A DNA stretch of 64,000 bases from Limnoperna fortunei (lineage: Eukaryota; Mollusca; Bivalvia; Mytilida; Modiolidae), in contig OX104119.1 in NCBI GenBank assembly GCA_944474755.1, positions 49,659,657 to 49,723,656 on the forward strand. Direction: 5' to 3'. Of the stretch, positions 11,063 through 22,919 are shown in pieces. Both the position numbers and the translations under genes were made by a program. Position 1 is the first letter of the stretch. Each line of letters starts with the position of its first letter. The notes under the pieces were generated by a model, which worked only from the letters and a program-made list of their open reading frames with translations, was not told the origin of the DNA and ran no database searches.

Positions 11063-11499
11063 TTCTGAAAATATCAGTGAGTAACAGGTTTGTTCCTATT
11101 AATTTTTAACAAAAACGGCATAAATTGTAGCTATTTTTAGCATATTTTGTCAATTTTGTTGCTTTTACGATTTTGCGGATGTGCATAATTTAGTAATTTA
11201 GCTCAATTTCTAAAAACCAATGCCTATCCCATCAAATATATCCCTTTAAACTACAAAATCTTACAACCATAATGAAATATTCCCAAAAAGTAAAATATGC
11301 ACAATTAAGGGGGCCAATTTGTTCACATATCCTACCTTGTCCTTTCTGCAGGAACCACCCAAGAACTATAACCACCATCAACAACAGGTTAAATATATAA
11401 ACTCTTGTCTGCAACAGTTGGTTTTCGCAATGTAAAACTATATTCATGCTTTTTAATATATCAACAGAAAAATTGCAGCAATGTTAATGACAAAAACCT
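11063..11499. other. intergenic, no gene seen
   Basis: AT-rich, no supported coding region. Confidence 0.4.
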
Positions 11500-11941
11500 T
11501 CCACTGACAGCCATGTTTTTGGCAGATTAGAAAGATTTCAGTGATCTTAGTAAAGGACATTACATATAGCATTACTGTAAAGTTAAGTTCAATTTGCTTC
11601 AGTGGTTTCAGAGGATTTACACAAAATGTGTTATTTCCCACAGGGTCCATTGTTAACTATGTTCTGCCCTAATGGCCGTGTTTTTTGGCGGATCAAAAAA
11701 AATTTCGGCAACCTTAGTGCAGAACCACCTTTCCATACATCATTCCTGTAAAGTTTGCTTTAATTTACTTCAGTCATTTCAGAGGAGAGAGCCAAAATAT
11801 GGTTTTCCTATAGGGTCCAATGTTTAAACTATGTTCCACCATGTTTTTTGGTTGATCTGAAAAATTTTAGCAATCTTAGTCATAGTGCAGGACTTTCCAA
11901 ACATTATTCCTGTAAAGTTTTTTTTAAAGGGGTCAAAGCAT
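11500..11941 (+). repeat. decayed tandem monomers (~175-180 bp)
   Basis: About two and a half units, each with CATGTTTTTTGG-, CCTGTAAAGTT- and AGGGTCC(A)ATG-like phrases. The AGGGTCC..TGTT phrase also occurs in every monomer of the 49-52 kb array, suggesting a related family. Confidence 0.55.
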
Positions 11942-12963
11942 TTAAACAGAAACTTCGCGAAAAAATTAAAATTTGATATGTAATTCTTCAAATAAAAAGA
12001 AATATAATTGCCTTTTGATGTTTTATTGTATTCTTTACCGTTACGCTTCTAGAGTGGATTAAAGCTGGTAAAATTGTGTGTAAGGGGGCTGTCATATGAC
12101 AGTATTTAATCACGTGACTGCGTTTGTGACGTGATAAATGTAATTATCCAGTAGATATGATAAATAAACATGTTTAAAAACATGTTATTCTGCCTTTTCT
12201 CTTTAAAGAATATTAAAACTGTCGCGATGACTTATAACCAGCTGACAACATAAGATTACCAAATACGTTTTAATGATCTTTGTATTAATTAAAGTATTTT
12301 TAGACACAAATTTTAACCTGTCTTTATTTAACTATGATAATAACCTAAATAATAACTGTAATAAAAGATATATTTGTATATTTATTTTTTTTAACATAAA
12401 ATAAAAAAAATTCCGTAGACAATTTTGCACGTCTTGAAACGGAAGTTGTACCTGGACGTGAAAATTTTACAGGTAAATCATTGCTCGTTTTTAGGGTAAT
12501 TAACAGAATTAGCAGGTAAATAAACAGGATGTTTATTGCAATTACTAGACCATTTGACGCCGACTTTGAAGTATGAATATTCGGACATTTTCAAAAGCTA
12601 ATGAGATTGAAGGTTACATGTACTTCGAAATTAGAACGGCACTCCTCCTACTACCAAGGACAGGTATGATTTGAATACACCGAAGTGTCAGAACACAGGA
12701 TGTATATAAGATTTCGAATACCTTTAGATGCCATGTCAGAGGAAACGTACAACTGCCACGTTGACTCAAAATATACACATGTTCAATTTTGGAAACTGTG
12801 TTACGCACACGCACAATAAATGTTACCAGTATTAATAATAATAATAAATGTATTAAACGTGAAGTGAAATTTCGATGCGCGAAAAAAGGGTATTTAATAA
12901 TATTTCATTTAATGACCGTTATTTCTAAAATAGTCAACTTCGCAAAGATTTTGTATAAAAAAA

Positions 12964-13205
12964 GTTTCAAGTAAATTTTATTTATAGTCGGTAAGACAAA
13001 ATGATGACAAAATTATATACATATAACATAAGCTCTGATGAGCTTTTTAAACCGACATTAAGACATGTGAGTACAGACAAAAAAAAAGTTTCAAGTAAAT
13101 TTTATTTATAGTCGGTAAGAAAAAATGATGACAAAATTATATACATATAACATAAGCTCTGATGATTTTTTTAAACCGACATTAAGACATGTGAGTACAG
13201 ACAAA
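12964..13205 (-). repeat. 124 bp direct duplication of the LINE 3' end
   Basis: GTTTCAAGTAAATTTTATTT starts at 12964 and again at 13088; the two 124 bp units differ at only a few positions. On the minus strand this is the terminal untranslated end of the LINE, present twice. Confidence 0.85.
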
Positions 13206-14242
13206 CAAAGCAAAACAATACATTGCATACATAAAATCAATGATAAAAGCATGTTTAAAGGACAAAATACAGTACATAAAAGCATGCAGACATGAGAGAT
13301 TTCCTCCGATATAAAACATAGATAGGTAAGATACATTTAAGCACATAAAAACGAGCAGACATGGGATACATAAAAGCAAATAAAACAGAAAAAACACTAA
13401 AATATATTAATAGCATACACAAGCATCAACAAGCCCAAATGTTTATATATTAAGAAAATAAAAATATGTAAGCATAGCCAAACCATAAAAACATGCGGCA
13501 CTGAAAGGAGCACTAGGGATTTCAGACACTGGTGATGTCGGGTGTGCCAAACTACATGTATATCTAACAGCAAAAAGAACAATTACAAGCCACCCCTTCC
13601 CACCTACTAATTAAACCCTTAAATTGATATACCCTTATATCTCCTCTCAGATCATTTGGGAGTTCATTCAATAGTTTGGCAGCCCCATACCGCACTGAGT
13701 GTAGACCATACCTTGTTGTATTAACGTTTGGTTTGGCTGCTATATTTGAATATCTAAAAGAATAAAAACTCTGTTTAATAGTTATCAGATCATGTAAGTA
13801 TACAGGAGTTTGTTTGTTAACTATTTTAAAAACTTGTATAGCTAAAGGACGCAGTCTTCTTAGACGTAATGATGGCATCTTAGATTTAGTGAGTAGGTCT
13901 TCGTATGTACCACTATCGTCTTTATAGATAAATATTAAGGCCCTTTCTTGAATTTTTTCTAGTTTTTTTTTGCTACAAAAATGCAACACTAAGGGACAAT
14001 AGTTAAAATTTGATAAAATAAAAGTATAGTATATAGTGAGTCGACCCAATTTGTTGAGGTGTTGTCCAATTCTTTTTAAGACATTTAATTGTTGGGAGGC
14101 TCTTTTACATATATTTGCAATGTGAGTGTCAAAATGTAGTTTTAAATCAAAAGTAACACCAAGAAGTTTTACTTCATCGTCACATCTAATTTTACTACCA
14201 TTTATATCAAATACAATATTTTTAAAGTGGGTTTTTTGCAAC
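12969..14242 (-). mobile_element. 5'-truncated non-LTR retrotransposon (LINE)
   Basis: Present in copy A of the TTAA element and absent at the matching point of copy B (near 51330). Its 3' end is at the low coordinate and includes an ATAAATAAAA tail motif; its 5' end is truncated near 14242. It encodes the C-terminal part of a reverse transcriptase polyprotein. Confidence 0.8.
13564..14242 (-). pseudogene. LINE reverse transcriptase C-terminal fragment
   Basis: About 225 residues without a stop: region after the RT catalytic core (motif near VKLLGVTFD, the RT thumb-type GV..D block), a helical segment with SQQLNVLKRI and LSNFNYCPLVLHFCS, then a Cys-rich end (CNCSFCC) as in many Jockey/CR1-type LINEs. 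The catalytic YADD region, endonuclease and ORF1 are missing, so it is dead. The open frame continues to 14298 only because it reads into the host TIR element; those ~19 residues are not LINE sequence. Clade assignment between CR1-like and Jockey-like is not certain. Confidence 0.8.
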
Positions 14243-14728
14243 TTCAATAAGTTGCATAATCTGATTAAGTTGAAAATAATAATACGAATAATTTTCAATT
14301 TAATTAATATTTATGGACGAATATTCGATGAAAAATGAGGTCACCATACTATTAAACTATCCTCCATTTAATTCTGGAAAATGATATTCGCATGAAGTTG
14401 TTGCTGCTGTGGACATAGTGTTAAGTATAAGTCTTTAAACTGGTTAACTATTTGTTACACAAATCATTCTTTTTTGCTTAGATCAGGAATAAGAAACGTA
14501 ATTTTGCCACAACCTTGTCTTATAGTACAACTTTCTGTTATTGACCGTTTCGCGTTATTATCATACGGCGACTTTAAGGTACTTGGAAGTCCAGGGATCT
14601 CTAGTATCGCCATCTAGTGACGAAATAGTGACGATGGTGGCGGACCTCCATAAGTGCATTTTTTACACGGTAAATTCAATGTAGAAACTTAACCATTGAA
14701 AATATAATAAAACATCAAGAGGCAAAAG

Positions 14729-15393
14729 GGTAGCATCCCAGATTGCCGATTCCCAAATTGCCGAATCCCATCTTACCGAGTCCAGTTAGCCAATTCCCAA
14801 ATTGCCGACAATGAAAAAAATTAAACTATATGGTATTAATGATTTTAGAAACAAAAATGTTTTGATAGAGAAGTTGTTAATATATCGATTTCATGGAATT
14901 AGTTTCATAAAGATCTTTGTATTGTTTCGTATAGACGAAATTATATAAATAATTTAAAAAAAAACAATAGATAATACATAGTTAATTTGCCACCAAGCAC
15001 TAGATTTATAACAAAGCAACTAATATATCATCATCTAAAGTTGTCAGCGTCGAATAAGTGTTGTACACCTCTCTCATTGGAATCGTCGGATAATCGGCAG
15101 CTCTTTGACAAAGCATTTTACTCCAGCATGTCCAATTACTCGTTGAACTCAGAACATCAGCTAGATTGTTTTTTCAGTTACACTAAATTAATCAATTTTC
15201 GTTTTAACTATCGGTAACCAATTTTATTTGTTATATTGCCGAACAATTAAAGCTTTTTTCGAATTAGTTGTAAGAAATTCCGTTAAAAATATTTTAGAAT
15301 AAATTTGTTTTATTCGGGAATTTGGGAATCGGCAAAATGGACGCAGCCAATTGCTTGTCGGCAATTTGGGATTCGGCAATCTGGCATGTAATC
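14729..15393. mobile_element. TIR element with 8 bp target duplication
   Basis: 665 bp, flanked by direct GGCAAAAG at 14721-14728 and 15394-15401; copy B has GGCAAATG once at the corresponding point. The ~36 bp TIRs share CCAGATTGCCGA and TCCCAAATTGCCGA. An 8 bp duplication fits hAT, P or Merlin; ends are not the usual hAT CAGGG. No coding capacity was seen. Confidence 0.75.
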
Positions 15394-15628
15394 GGCAAAA
15401 GTGTTTATTTTTATTTGAAGAATAACATATCAAATTTTCAATTTTTCGCGAAGCTTCCCTTTAAAATTTTGATATAAGCAATTATTCGAAGTATGTTCAG
15501 CTTGGTTTACCCATTAATTTGGGAAATTTTTAGTGTTATCCATAAAATTTTATCTGAAATAAGCATACGCATTTAAAACTCTGAAAGGAACAATATTGAA
15601 TTTTATGAACAAAATACACAAGGCTTTG

Positions 15629-15895
15629 AGGGGCCTCGGTGGCCGAGTGGTCAAGGTAGTTCGTCTACTATTGATCACGTGGTCTGTCAACACTGAGATT
15701 GCGAGTTCGATTCTCACTGCAGGCAGGGTGTACTCGACTCCAATCTTAATTGACAAGGATTGCCAGTTTTCCTACCGCAGGTCGGGGGTTCTATCCGGGT
15801 ACTCCGGCTTCCTCCTCCAATAAAAACTGGACGCCATGAAATAGCTGAAAAATTGCTCAAAGTGGCGTTAAAACACCATTCAAACAAACAAACAA
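15629..15895 (+). mobile_element. tRNA-derived SINE, second copy
   Basis: Same family as 3467-3731 with few differences: A box TGGCCGAGTGG, B box GAGTTCGATTCTC, central GACAAGGATTGCCAG and tail (CAAA)n. Flanked by direct ACACAAGGCTTTG at 15616-15628 and 15896-15908, a 13 bp target duplication. Confidence 0.9.
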
Positions 15896-15908
15896 ACACA
15901 AGGCTTTG

Positions 15909-17200
15909 TCATTTAAGAATGGAAAAACTATTTACATTCTTCAGATAGTGACTGAATAAAACGACTGCCTGGATTTTTTGTACTTTAATCACAAAGCACT
16001 TGTAAAAGACAGTCTTCATGATGACATAACGAGTACCATTCCAGTGATTTCTTCTCGTTTCTCAATCATAGTATTCTGGCGTTGACACCAATGGCGTTCT
16101 GCAGTCTGTGTGCAGAGGTATGTCAGTTATTTATAGTCAGATGGAATAAAACACCGTTCTACTTGTGAAATCATCGTTAGCTTATAGAAAACGAGTGACT
16201 AGTGACAACTGTTCTAGAACTGTTGCTAAAAAAAACCAGAACGTCTAATTTAGTCAAAAATTCTCTCCAGTTTATTTACACACTGTTCAAAACGTTATAC
16301 ATAACAGTTGCAGCTATTTTTATTTTTTATTTTAAAATTGCGTACTTATGTTTTTAGCAAGATTACAGTGGATATATGTAGTCATGTATATTTCAAGCAT
16401 ACTAATAGGTAGCATGGGTTAAAGTAAAAGTATCTTTTTATGTTTTGATTTCCTCGCAGTGATTCATTGGTTTTATTTCTTCGTAAAAATGAGTACTATA
16501 TATAAATACATATTCATATGAATGTAAAGGTCGCTTTTAAACACTTTACCCAACGTGTATATTTTGTTGAGTTGAACTCTGTAACCTCTATGTTAGAGAA
16601 TAAGTCTATTTAACCTTTTCAGATTATGAAAATTGGAAGTCGATTAGATCAATTTCTCAGCTTAATATATATATTTTTATTTTGTTAAATTTGCATGAAA
16701 ATCACTAATATAAACTGCTTGTGTTGTCTGTTGTACAAAATGGTTCTAACAGCAAATACTATTTCTCAACCAAGATTCTTAAAACTTGTAGCTAGTTTTC
16801 GAGAAGCAAATTAAACAATTAATATCTTAGTGCTTATTTCTGATGAGTTGAGCATAGACAAAATTGGTAATTGAGAAAATATTTTAAAGTTAAAAATTAA
16901 TTCCATAACGTTTCTTGAAATTGTCTGACATTTGTCAAGTCATTTAAATATCATTTAGTAAACGGAAAGAGATTTTAAATGTTGTCCATTGGAAAATCAC
17001 TAGTCAAAGACTAGAAAGAATCCCAATTTTTCTATAAAGTTGCCCCATTTTGATCTTATTTTCGAAATTGTTTTTATTCCTAACAGGCGTTTGTATAACT
17101 TTGTATTTAATATATTTATAATTTGATGGCAGAACAGTATCAGACAAGAGTAAATGCTTTAAATTAATTTTATTGACTCAAATAATAGAAGAATTTTTAG
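15909..17200. other. upstream of transposase, no firm exon
   Basis: An ATG at 16091 opens nine codons (starts MAFCSLCAE) directly before a good donor (AG/GTATGT), a possible first exon, but no connecting exon was found. The rest is AT-rich and non-coding. No TIR matching the far side of the ISL2EU-like module was recognised. Confidence 0.3.
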
Positions 17201-17221
17201 TAATACTGCTTCCGCATAACT

Positions 17222-17956
17222 TTGGGAATTTTTGGACAATGGCCAAAGCAGGGTTACAGAGAACTGGACCTTGCACATAGATTTAATGTGTCTATTTATA
17301 CTGTAAGTGAGATTTTTAGTAAATGGGTTTGTCACATGGCACATATTCTTGACCAACTACCAATATGGGCTCCACGCACTTTAATTGATGCAAAGTTACC
17401 AACAGTGTTTCGAGACTTAAATTATGGTTCTACTAGATGCATTGTTGATTGTACTGAGATATTTATTCAACAACCTTCATCAAATCTTGTCCTTCAATCA
17501 GTTTTGTTTAGCAATTATAAAAATCACCATACAGCTAAAGGACTTGTAGCTATTGCACCTCATGGACCAGTGACATTTGTTTCTGACTTGTATGCAGGTT
17601 CTGCCACTGATTTTGACATTACCCAAGATTGTGGTATATTAAATTTGTTGGAACCAGGTGATCATGTAATGGCAGACAAAGGTTTTGAAATTCAAAGACC
17701 CCTCGATGAAATTTCAGTAAGAGTCGATCACCCCCCTATATTACGGGGAATCTCAGTAATGAGTCCTGAACAAGAACAGACAACCAGAAGGATAGCTAAA
17801 CTGAGAATACATGTAGAGCGTGCCATTGAACGTGTAAAGAATTTTCGAATTTTACAGGAAACATTTCCGCAAAGTCAGTGGAGAATGTTGAACGATATTT
17901 GGAAATGTTGTTCTAAGTTAACACTACTTCAGCCTTGCATAATTGATAAATTGTAG
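17222..17956 (+). CDS. DDE transposase, ISL2EU-like (DDE_Tnp_4), N-terminus missing
   Basis: The 244-codon frame opens after a TAA at 17201; the first residue here is TTG, so the true start is upstream, in another exon, or lost. A helix-turn-helix (ELDLAHRFNVSIYTVSEIF, residues ~14-32) leads to the DDE fold: D76 in VDCTEIFI, D152 in MADKGF, and E199 in HVERAIERVKNF. FSNYKNHHTAKGLVAI and FVSDLYAGSATDFDI are the conserved blocks between. The enzyme would cut and rejoin transposon ends. It converges tail to tail on the YqaJ-type nuclease gene 582 bp away; ISL2EU transposons are known to pair these two proteins. Without an N-terminal DNA-binding part it may be inactive. Confidence 0.8.
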   Translation: MGIFGQWPKQGYRELDLAHRFNVSIYTVSEIFSKWVCHMAHILDQLPIWAPRTLIDAKLPTVFRDLNYGSTRCIVDCTEIFIQQPSSNLVLQSVLFSNYKNHHTAKGLVAIAPHGPVTFVSDLYAGSATDFDITQDCGILNLLEPGDHVMADKGFEIQRPLDEISVRVDHPPILRGISVMSPEQEQTTRRIAKLRIHVERAIERVKNFRILQETFPQSQWRMLNDIWKCCSKLTLLQPCIIDKL

Positions 17957-18537
17957 AACTGTATATATAATTAAAAAAATTAGACCAGTTTCTTTTTAAA
18001 ATCTATTTTGTTTTCTTTTATGTTGCAACCTGAACTGTACATGTGTATGTACAAAGTGTATGTACATGCATCAGCATGTAAATGTATTTCAAGTTATTTG
18101 TACATGCATATACAAACAATGTAAAGCTTGAATATGGAAGAGGGAGTTTTTACACACAAAAACCTGGTTTATCCCACCATTTCATACCAGTTAAAATACT
18201 AAGTCAGACCATTGCAATTTTCAAGTTCCTTTACATGTGTATGTCTGAATTGTTTTGTTAGTTTTGTTAGTTTTGTTCCCCATTTGTTATTGATCTTCCA
18301 AGTTCGGTAGTTTTGTATTACCTTTAGTATATTGAAAATGAATCCGGTACAAGTAAATTGTATAATGTACCTCCTGACTTGTGGCAAATTACACATTTCA
18401 AACAAATTACAAATTTAAAATATCTATTATTGAACACTTTCTTGGTGATATTAAGTCAAAAGCATTTTACAAAGACATGTTAATGTATATACAATGCATG
18501 TATAAATTTATAGACAGTTTGCACAAACATGACAAAT
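17957..18537. other. spacer between two convergent transposon genes
   Basis: 3' flanks of both genes. Contains AT-rich sequence with several TGTACATG-type short palindromic phrases around 18035-18110; no coding region. Confidence 0.5.
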
Positions 18538-20881
18538 CTAAGAACTTGTAGTATTTTGGTTATTTGCTGTCGAGACCAAATATGGAAGCATATGCTTAAA
18601 GTAAAATTCTGTAATTATTGGCAAAGTGTCCTCCCAAAATTTTATATCTCGCTTTATTCTTTGACAAGCCATTCCTGATGGTGTCCAAATCACCAAATCA
18701 CACCAATCCAGTTCACAAACAGCTAGTTGAAACTGTATTTGATAATAGTATGAATGGTCCTCATCTATTTTGACATTTCCTTTATCATCAATATCATAAA
18801 AAGTGTCTGGTAGAGTAGCAGCCTGCACAGGAGTATAAATTGCATGCTTTGACAAGCTTTTGACTTCAACAAGTCCATGTTCAACAATATTGTTTTTAAG
18901 CAAAGATACCAACCAATCTGGTGATGCCCCAACATAAGGAAATCTTGGATTAACTATGAGTCCTAAATCTTTGCCAGACACAATGAAACCATCTGCTTCC
19001 ATTTTAGCCTTGTACTGTGCCAGAGCAACTGGTTCTGCGTGTTTTCCCCATGTGGTGTGTTTACTTGAAAAGTGTCTATTTTCTGTGAGTCTCTGAAGAA
19101 GTTTTTCACAAGGCATTTTTTTTCGTCTGACTACTACTTCTTTCACATTTGATGCTGTTATTCTACACCTTCTTTCCTTAAACCAATCTGAACTGTTAGC
19201 TTGGCCTTTTGTTTTCTCTGATATTTTTTTCTGCTCGTCAATGGTTGAAATTTTGACTTTGTTTTCATAAAATGAATATTGTTCTGCAGAAACACTATAT
19301 TTGGCTTCAAATGAGAATTTCATTTCTGAAAATTCACTGACTTTGACCTTTACTTGACTAATGTCAAAATCATACTCTGAATGCACTGGGGTACATTCAC
19401 TGGCATTGAGAATTTCCACAAGCTGATTTGCTACACCAAGTGATGATAATTCCTGACAAAATCGGCCAAGTATTTCCTTTGTGACACAATTTTTCCCATC
19501 TGGACACATTTCTTTAAGTTTAGTGTAATCTGTTTTTAAACGTTTAGGTTTTAACTCATTGTCTCTTTCATAGTTAAATGTTTCAAAATCCATGTCTGCA
19601 AACTTAACCAAAGTTTGTCCTTTAACTTTTGGCTGATGCCAAGTCTGCAAAGTACTTGTCTTACTGGATGAGGAGGGAGTAAAAGTTATTTTTTTTCTCT
19701 GACTGTCCATGATTTGGAACAAAACAGCAGCTACGTGTTTACAATACCCTCCGAACCCTGCTTTACATTGACATCTTGCACCCAGAATAGTTGCCGTAAA
19801 TTTGTCCATGACAATATGAATAGGGTAGGCTTTTTTAGTTTTTCCTGTTACTACACCTCTATCGAAGGAGGCTGCGACATCGCCTCTTATCATTAAAATG
19901 CTGTCATCAAAATCCAAATTGAATTCTGTGGATAGCACTTTATCTGAACAGTAAAAGTTCCATCCTTTATCTCTATGTTTCTGAGCTGTTGATTTCATAT
20001 TGTCACATTTGACTAAAAAGTACTGGTAAATATGGCCATCGTCAATGGCAGGCACACCATTCAAATTGCTTGAATATCCCGAAGTGAGTGGATTGTCAAG
20101 TAAAGTTGCAGCATATTTCTCACTTGCACAATATATTCTGTCAACATTCACAGCACTTGTCCCGCTCTCTGGATTATACAGGTACAATGTGTCCCACCCA
20201 TTTCTGATGTAGAGGTTGACCCTAAAAAATAAAAATATTAACATGATAAAATGCAATTATATTATTAAATCATGATTTTACTATATTTATATATATACAG
20301 ACCCTATACATTGTACATGTACATAGTACACCATGTACTGTACATGCATTTAAACCATGTCAATTTGATAGAAAAAGATACATGTTTGATTAAAAATCAT
20401 TTATTAAAATGTGTACACATACCACGCAAGCCACTGTTTATTTGAATTGCAAATAGTTTCATTGATGATGTCATGATTGCCGACTAAAATTTGTATGGTT
20501 TTACACTGACCTTTTTATCAATGTTAAAGTTTAAACGACTGAAAGAAGAATAAAAACGTGTATTACATTAATCTAAAGAAAGAAAAATTATAGAAAAGGA
20601 TATATAATGGAATAAAAATGACTTTTTCTTCCATATAGAAATCCAAACAATGTACAAAAATGTACATCGCAATCGGCCGATCTTGAGTGCACGTACCTCT
20701 CTACTAAATCGGCTTTTTTTCCCTTTAAACTGGCACCTTGTCTACATTTCAGCCATCTTATCAACTCGGCTTTTGTCAGTTCATTTGGATAACGACCTTT
20801 CAACGACGATCCAGTTATATATTCCGTCTCAATCTTAATATTTTCATCATACTTTGTAGTGTTTGCGTTTGCGTCAGCCAT
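18538..20881 (-). CDS. SAP-SWIM-YqaJ exonuclease protein, second gene of ISL2EU-like transposon
   Basis: Two exons. Exon 1 is 20697-20881 (ATG at 20881; an in-frame ATG at 20908 is an alternative), donor AGAG/GTACGT. Exon 2 is 18538-20221 after TTTTTTAG. The join keeps frame (phase 2) and gives 622 residues. Residues ~34-61 are a SAP DNA-binding domain (ELTKAELIRWLKC). C212, C214, C222 and H224 form a SWIM zinc finger. Residues ~405-580 are a YqaJ-type (lambda exonuclease fold) nuclease: WFKERRCRITAS, WGKHAE with E458, GASPDW with D497, and VEVKS with E514/K516, the D-ExK core. It likely trims or processes DNA ends in transposition. No stops or frameshifts, so possibly functional. The SAP domain is small and its call rests on pattern only. 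Confidence 0.85.
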
Positions 20882-20928
20882 GTTTTTCAAAATATGTACC
20901 TCTGGCAAGTGCCCGTATGTTACCTATA

Positions 20929-20936
20929 TGACGTCA
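20929..20936. promoter_or_regulatory. CRE-like palindrome TGACGTCA
   Basis: Perfect TGACGTCA 48 bp upstream of the ATG of the YqaJ-type gene. This is the consensus for CREB/ATF factors; function here is inference. Confidence 0.35.
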
Positions 20937-22105
20937 CGCCATGATTTCCTAAAAGCGCTATAGTTCACTGAGACTTCTTAATATTTAGGTAAATACAAAA
21001 AACGTTCAGTTGTTGATTGATATATGGATGGTCGGGAAAATAAACGACCGTAGTGTGCACATTTTTTAAAGGCCAGTAAGTAAGCTTAACGCGCCGTCGC
21101 CGTTTTCTGCTTACTGTAATAGAGTTATCTATAATCTATACCAGTTTCAACTATTATTTGTTAAGTCTGACAGGGCGTAATTTATTGCTCTCAGATGTGT
21201 TAAGATATGATAAGATGCATAAGTTGCAAAAAGCGATGGACAAAAGTATAGTTTATATGCTATATATTCACCTGAAGCATGGGTACCATAGATTCTAATA
21301 TAGAAAAACGTACAGTTCCTTCAAGCTGAAAAATACAATGTTGAAAGACAAGATTTATAATTATTAATGCAGATTTTTAATAGCTAACGGTAAGTGTGAT
21401 ACACTGATGAACTGAAGTCTCATACCCATGGTTGCTAAAAATGTAAAAATGTAACTGATTATTGAATTTGTATGCAAGACCGACATGGGTTATTCCTGAA
21501 TCAGTTACATGACCAGGTGAAGCAAATTCAACCCTGATCCAAATAGTTGATTTAAATAATTGAAATGGAAAATGTGAATTTCTACTGTCAAATAAATTGA
21601 GTCAAAGTGCCACTCCTAACGAGCTTGCACACTCTTCCAAAACTGGATCTAGAGTTAAACACCAACTTCTTATGAACTTGATAATAGAAAAAGAATTAAC
21701 ATGGAAATATATCTTCAAAAACTAAACTAGAAAAGAGGCAAAGTTAGTTACAACAGTTTCAATTATCACAAAAGTCTTAATGGCCGGGTTGCAAAGCGTG
21801 TTCCTTAACAAAAGTCTTAAGATGTAGTTGGTAGAGTTAAACTGTTATTTTCCAAATTAATAATTTCAGTTTTCCTGTTTGTAAAATGGTGATTGTCGAA
21901 GCGGTAATCAAATAAAAGATTGATTGATTGGTTGGTGTTTAACGTCCAGCAAACAAAATTTCAGCTATATTCAGGACATGATCAAATTTAACATCATCTA
22001 TTCAAAGCAAATATTAATAAATAGCGATCCTTCCTCAGATAAAATTATAGCTTCATACAATAATATGAGTATATATACAGTTACAAATGAAACTTAAACA
22101 ATAAA
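20937..22105. other. intergenic, no gene seen
   Basis: No supported coding region. A TGATTGATTGATTGGTTGG run near 21923 precedes TGTTTAACGTCCAGC, which resembles a mollusc SINE tail but is too short to define. Confidence 0.4.
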
Positions 22106-22919
22106 TGTAGTCCTACGGTACAGGACAGGGCTGGCCTTCCAATGACTTCGCGTTGTGTGTTTCTTTGGATGTAGGAACACGTAACCGTTATACTGGTATA
22201 CCAACACTGGCCGTAATTGACTAACTCAGTTGTTTTAACGAAATGTATTATCAGCAAAGCGTCAATACAGAACAATAAAGTTAATTTAACAATAAAAGGT
22301 TGCCAAATCCAAAATATAACTTCAACAGTTTTCCTAACAGGGTTTAAGAGCAGGCTGAAGAGGGTTGGAAATTGAGCTGCTTATATAGACCCAGTAAAAA
22401 TACGACACAATTTCCATCACTTGCAGCCAGGTCATACGAGGTTATAGTCGCAGAGACACAATATGTCTGGCTCTGCACCTGCAGTCTCGAATACACAAAA
22501 GCAAATAACTATTTTGAAAAATAAAACAATAAGAAATGTTACAAATACATATCACTAACACTACCATAGTTGGCCCAAGTTACATTGTTTGTCAATCAAT
22601 TGAATCGTCGTGCAAACACCCTCACCCATTATGGTAACAGCACTGATTGTACCTTACAGACCTACCACGATCGCTGGTTTACATTATTTATATTACAGAT
22701 AGTTTTGGAATTAAGACTTGTCAATAAAGCTCTAATTAGATAAAACACTATCACCAGAGTACAAACTTTTAACGCAATGCACTTTCAAGAAAAACTTCAT
22801 ACAATTACAGATAAAATATGTTAAAATAGTTAAAATATAATATCTAATTAATGAATTATATATATATAAATTATTTTAAAATGTTAACGACTTCCGGGTT
22901 GGAAACCCATAGTGTTACA
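22106..22919 (-). repeat. 3' LTR
   Basis: 814 bp. Identical to the other LTR for its first 340 plus-strand bases (22106-22445), then about 16 substitutions and small indels up to 22919. A TATATAAG lies at 22380-22387 on the minus strand. Confidence 0.95.

Larger units (their letters stand above)
11946..15460. mobile_element. TTAA-flanked TIR element, copy A, broken by two insertions
   Basis: Flanked by TTAA at 11942-11945 and 15461-15464. Its left end (ACAGAAACTTCGCG) and right end (CGCGAAGCTTCCCT) match the termini of copy B at 50282-51837. The two copies align through shared blocks such as ACGTGACTGCGTTTGTGACG and CGTTTCGCGTTATTATCATA. Relative to B it carries a LINE at 12969-14242 and a TIR element at 14729-15393; without them it would be ~1.57 kb, close to B's 1,556 bp. 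Non-autonomous. Confidence 0.85.

Noticed and set aside
15943..16117. Possible first exon and left TIR of the ISL2EU-like element
   Set aside because: A nine-codon ATG stretch with a donor exists at 16091, but no linking exon or inverted match near 20.9-21.1 kb could be found.
22081..22275. Frame repeated at 29390-29608
   Set aside because: Both lie in the LTRs and are identical because the LTRs are; no sign of coding.
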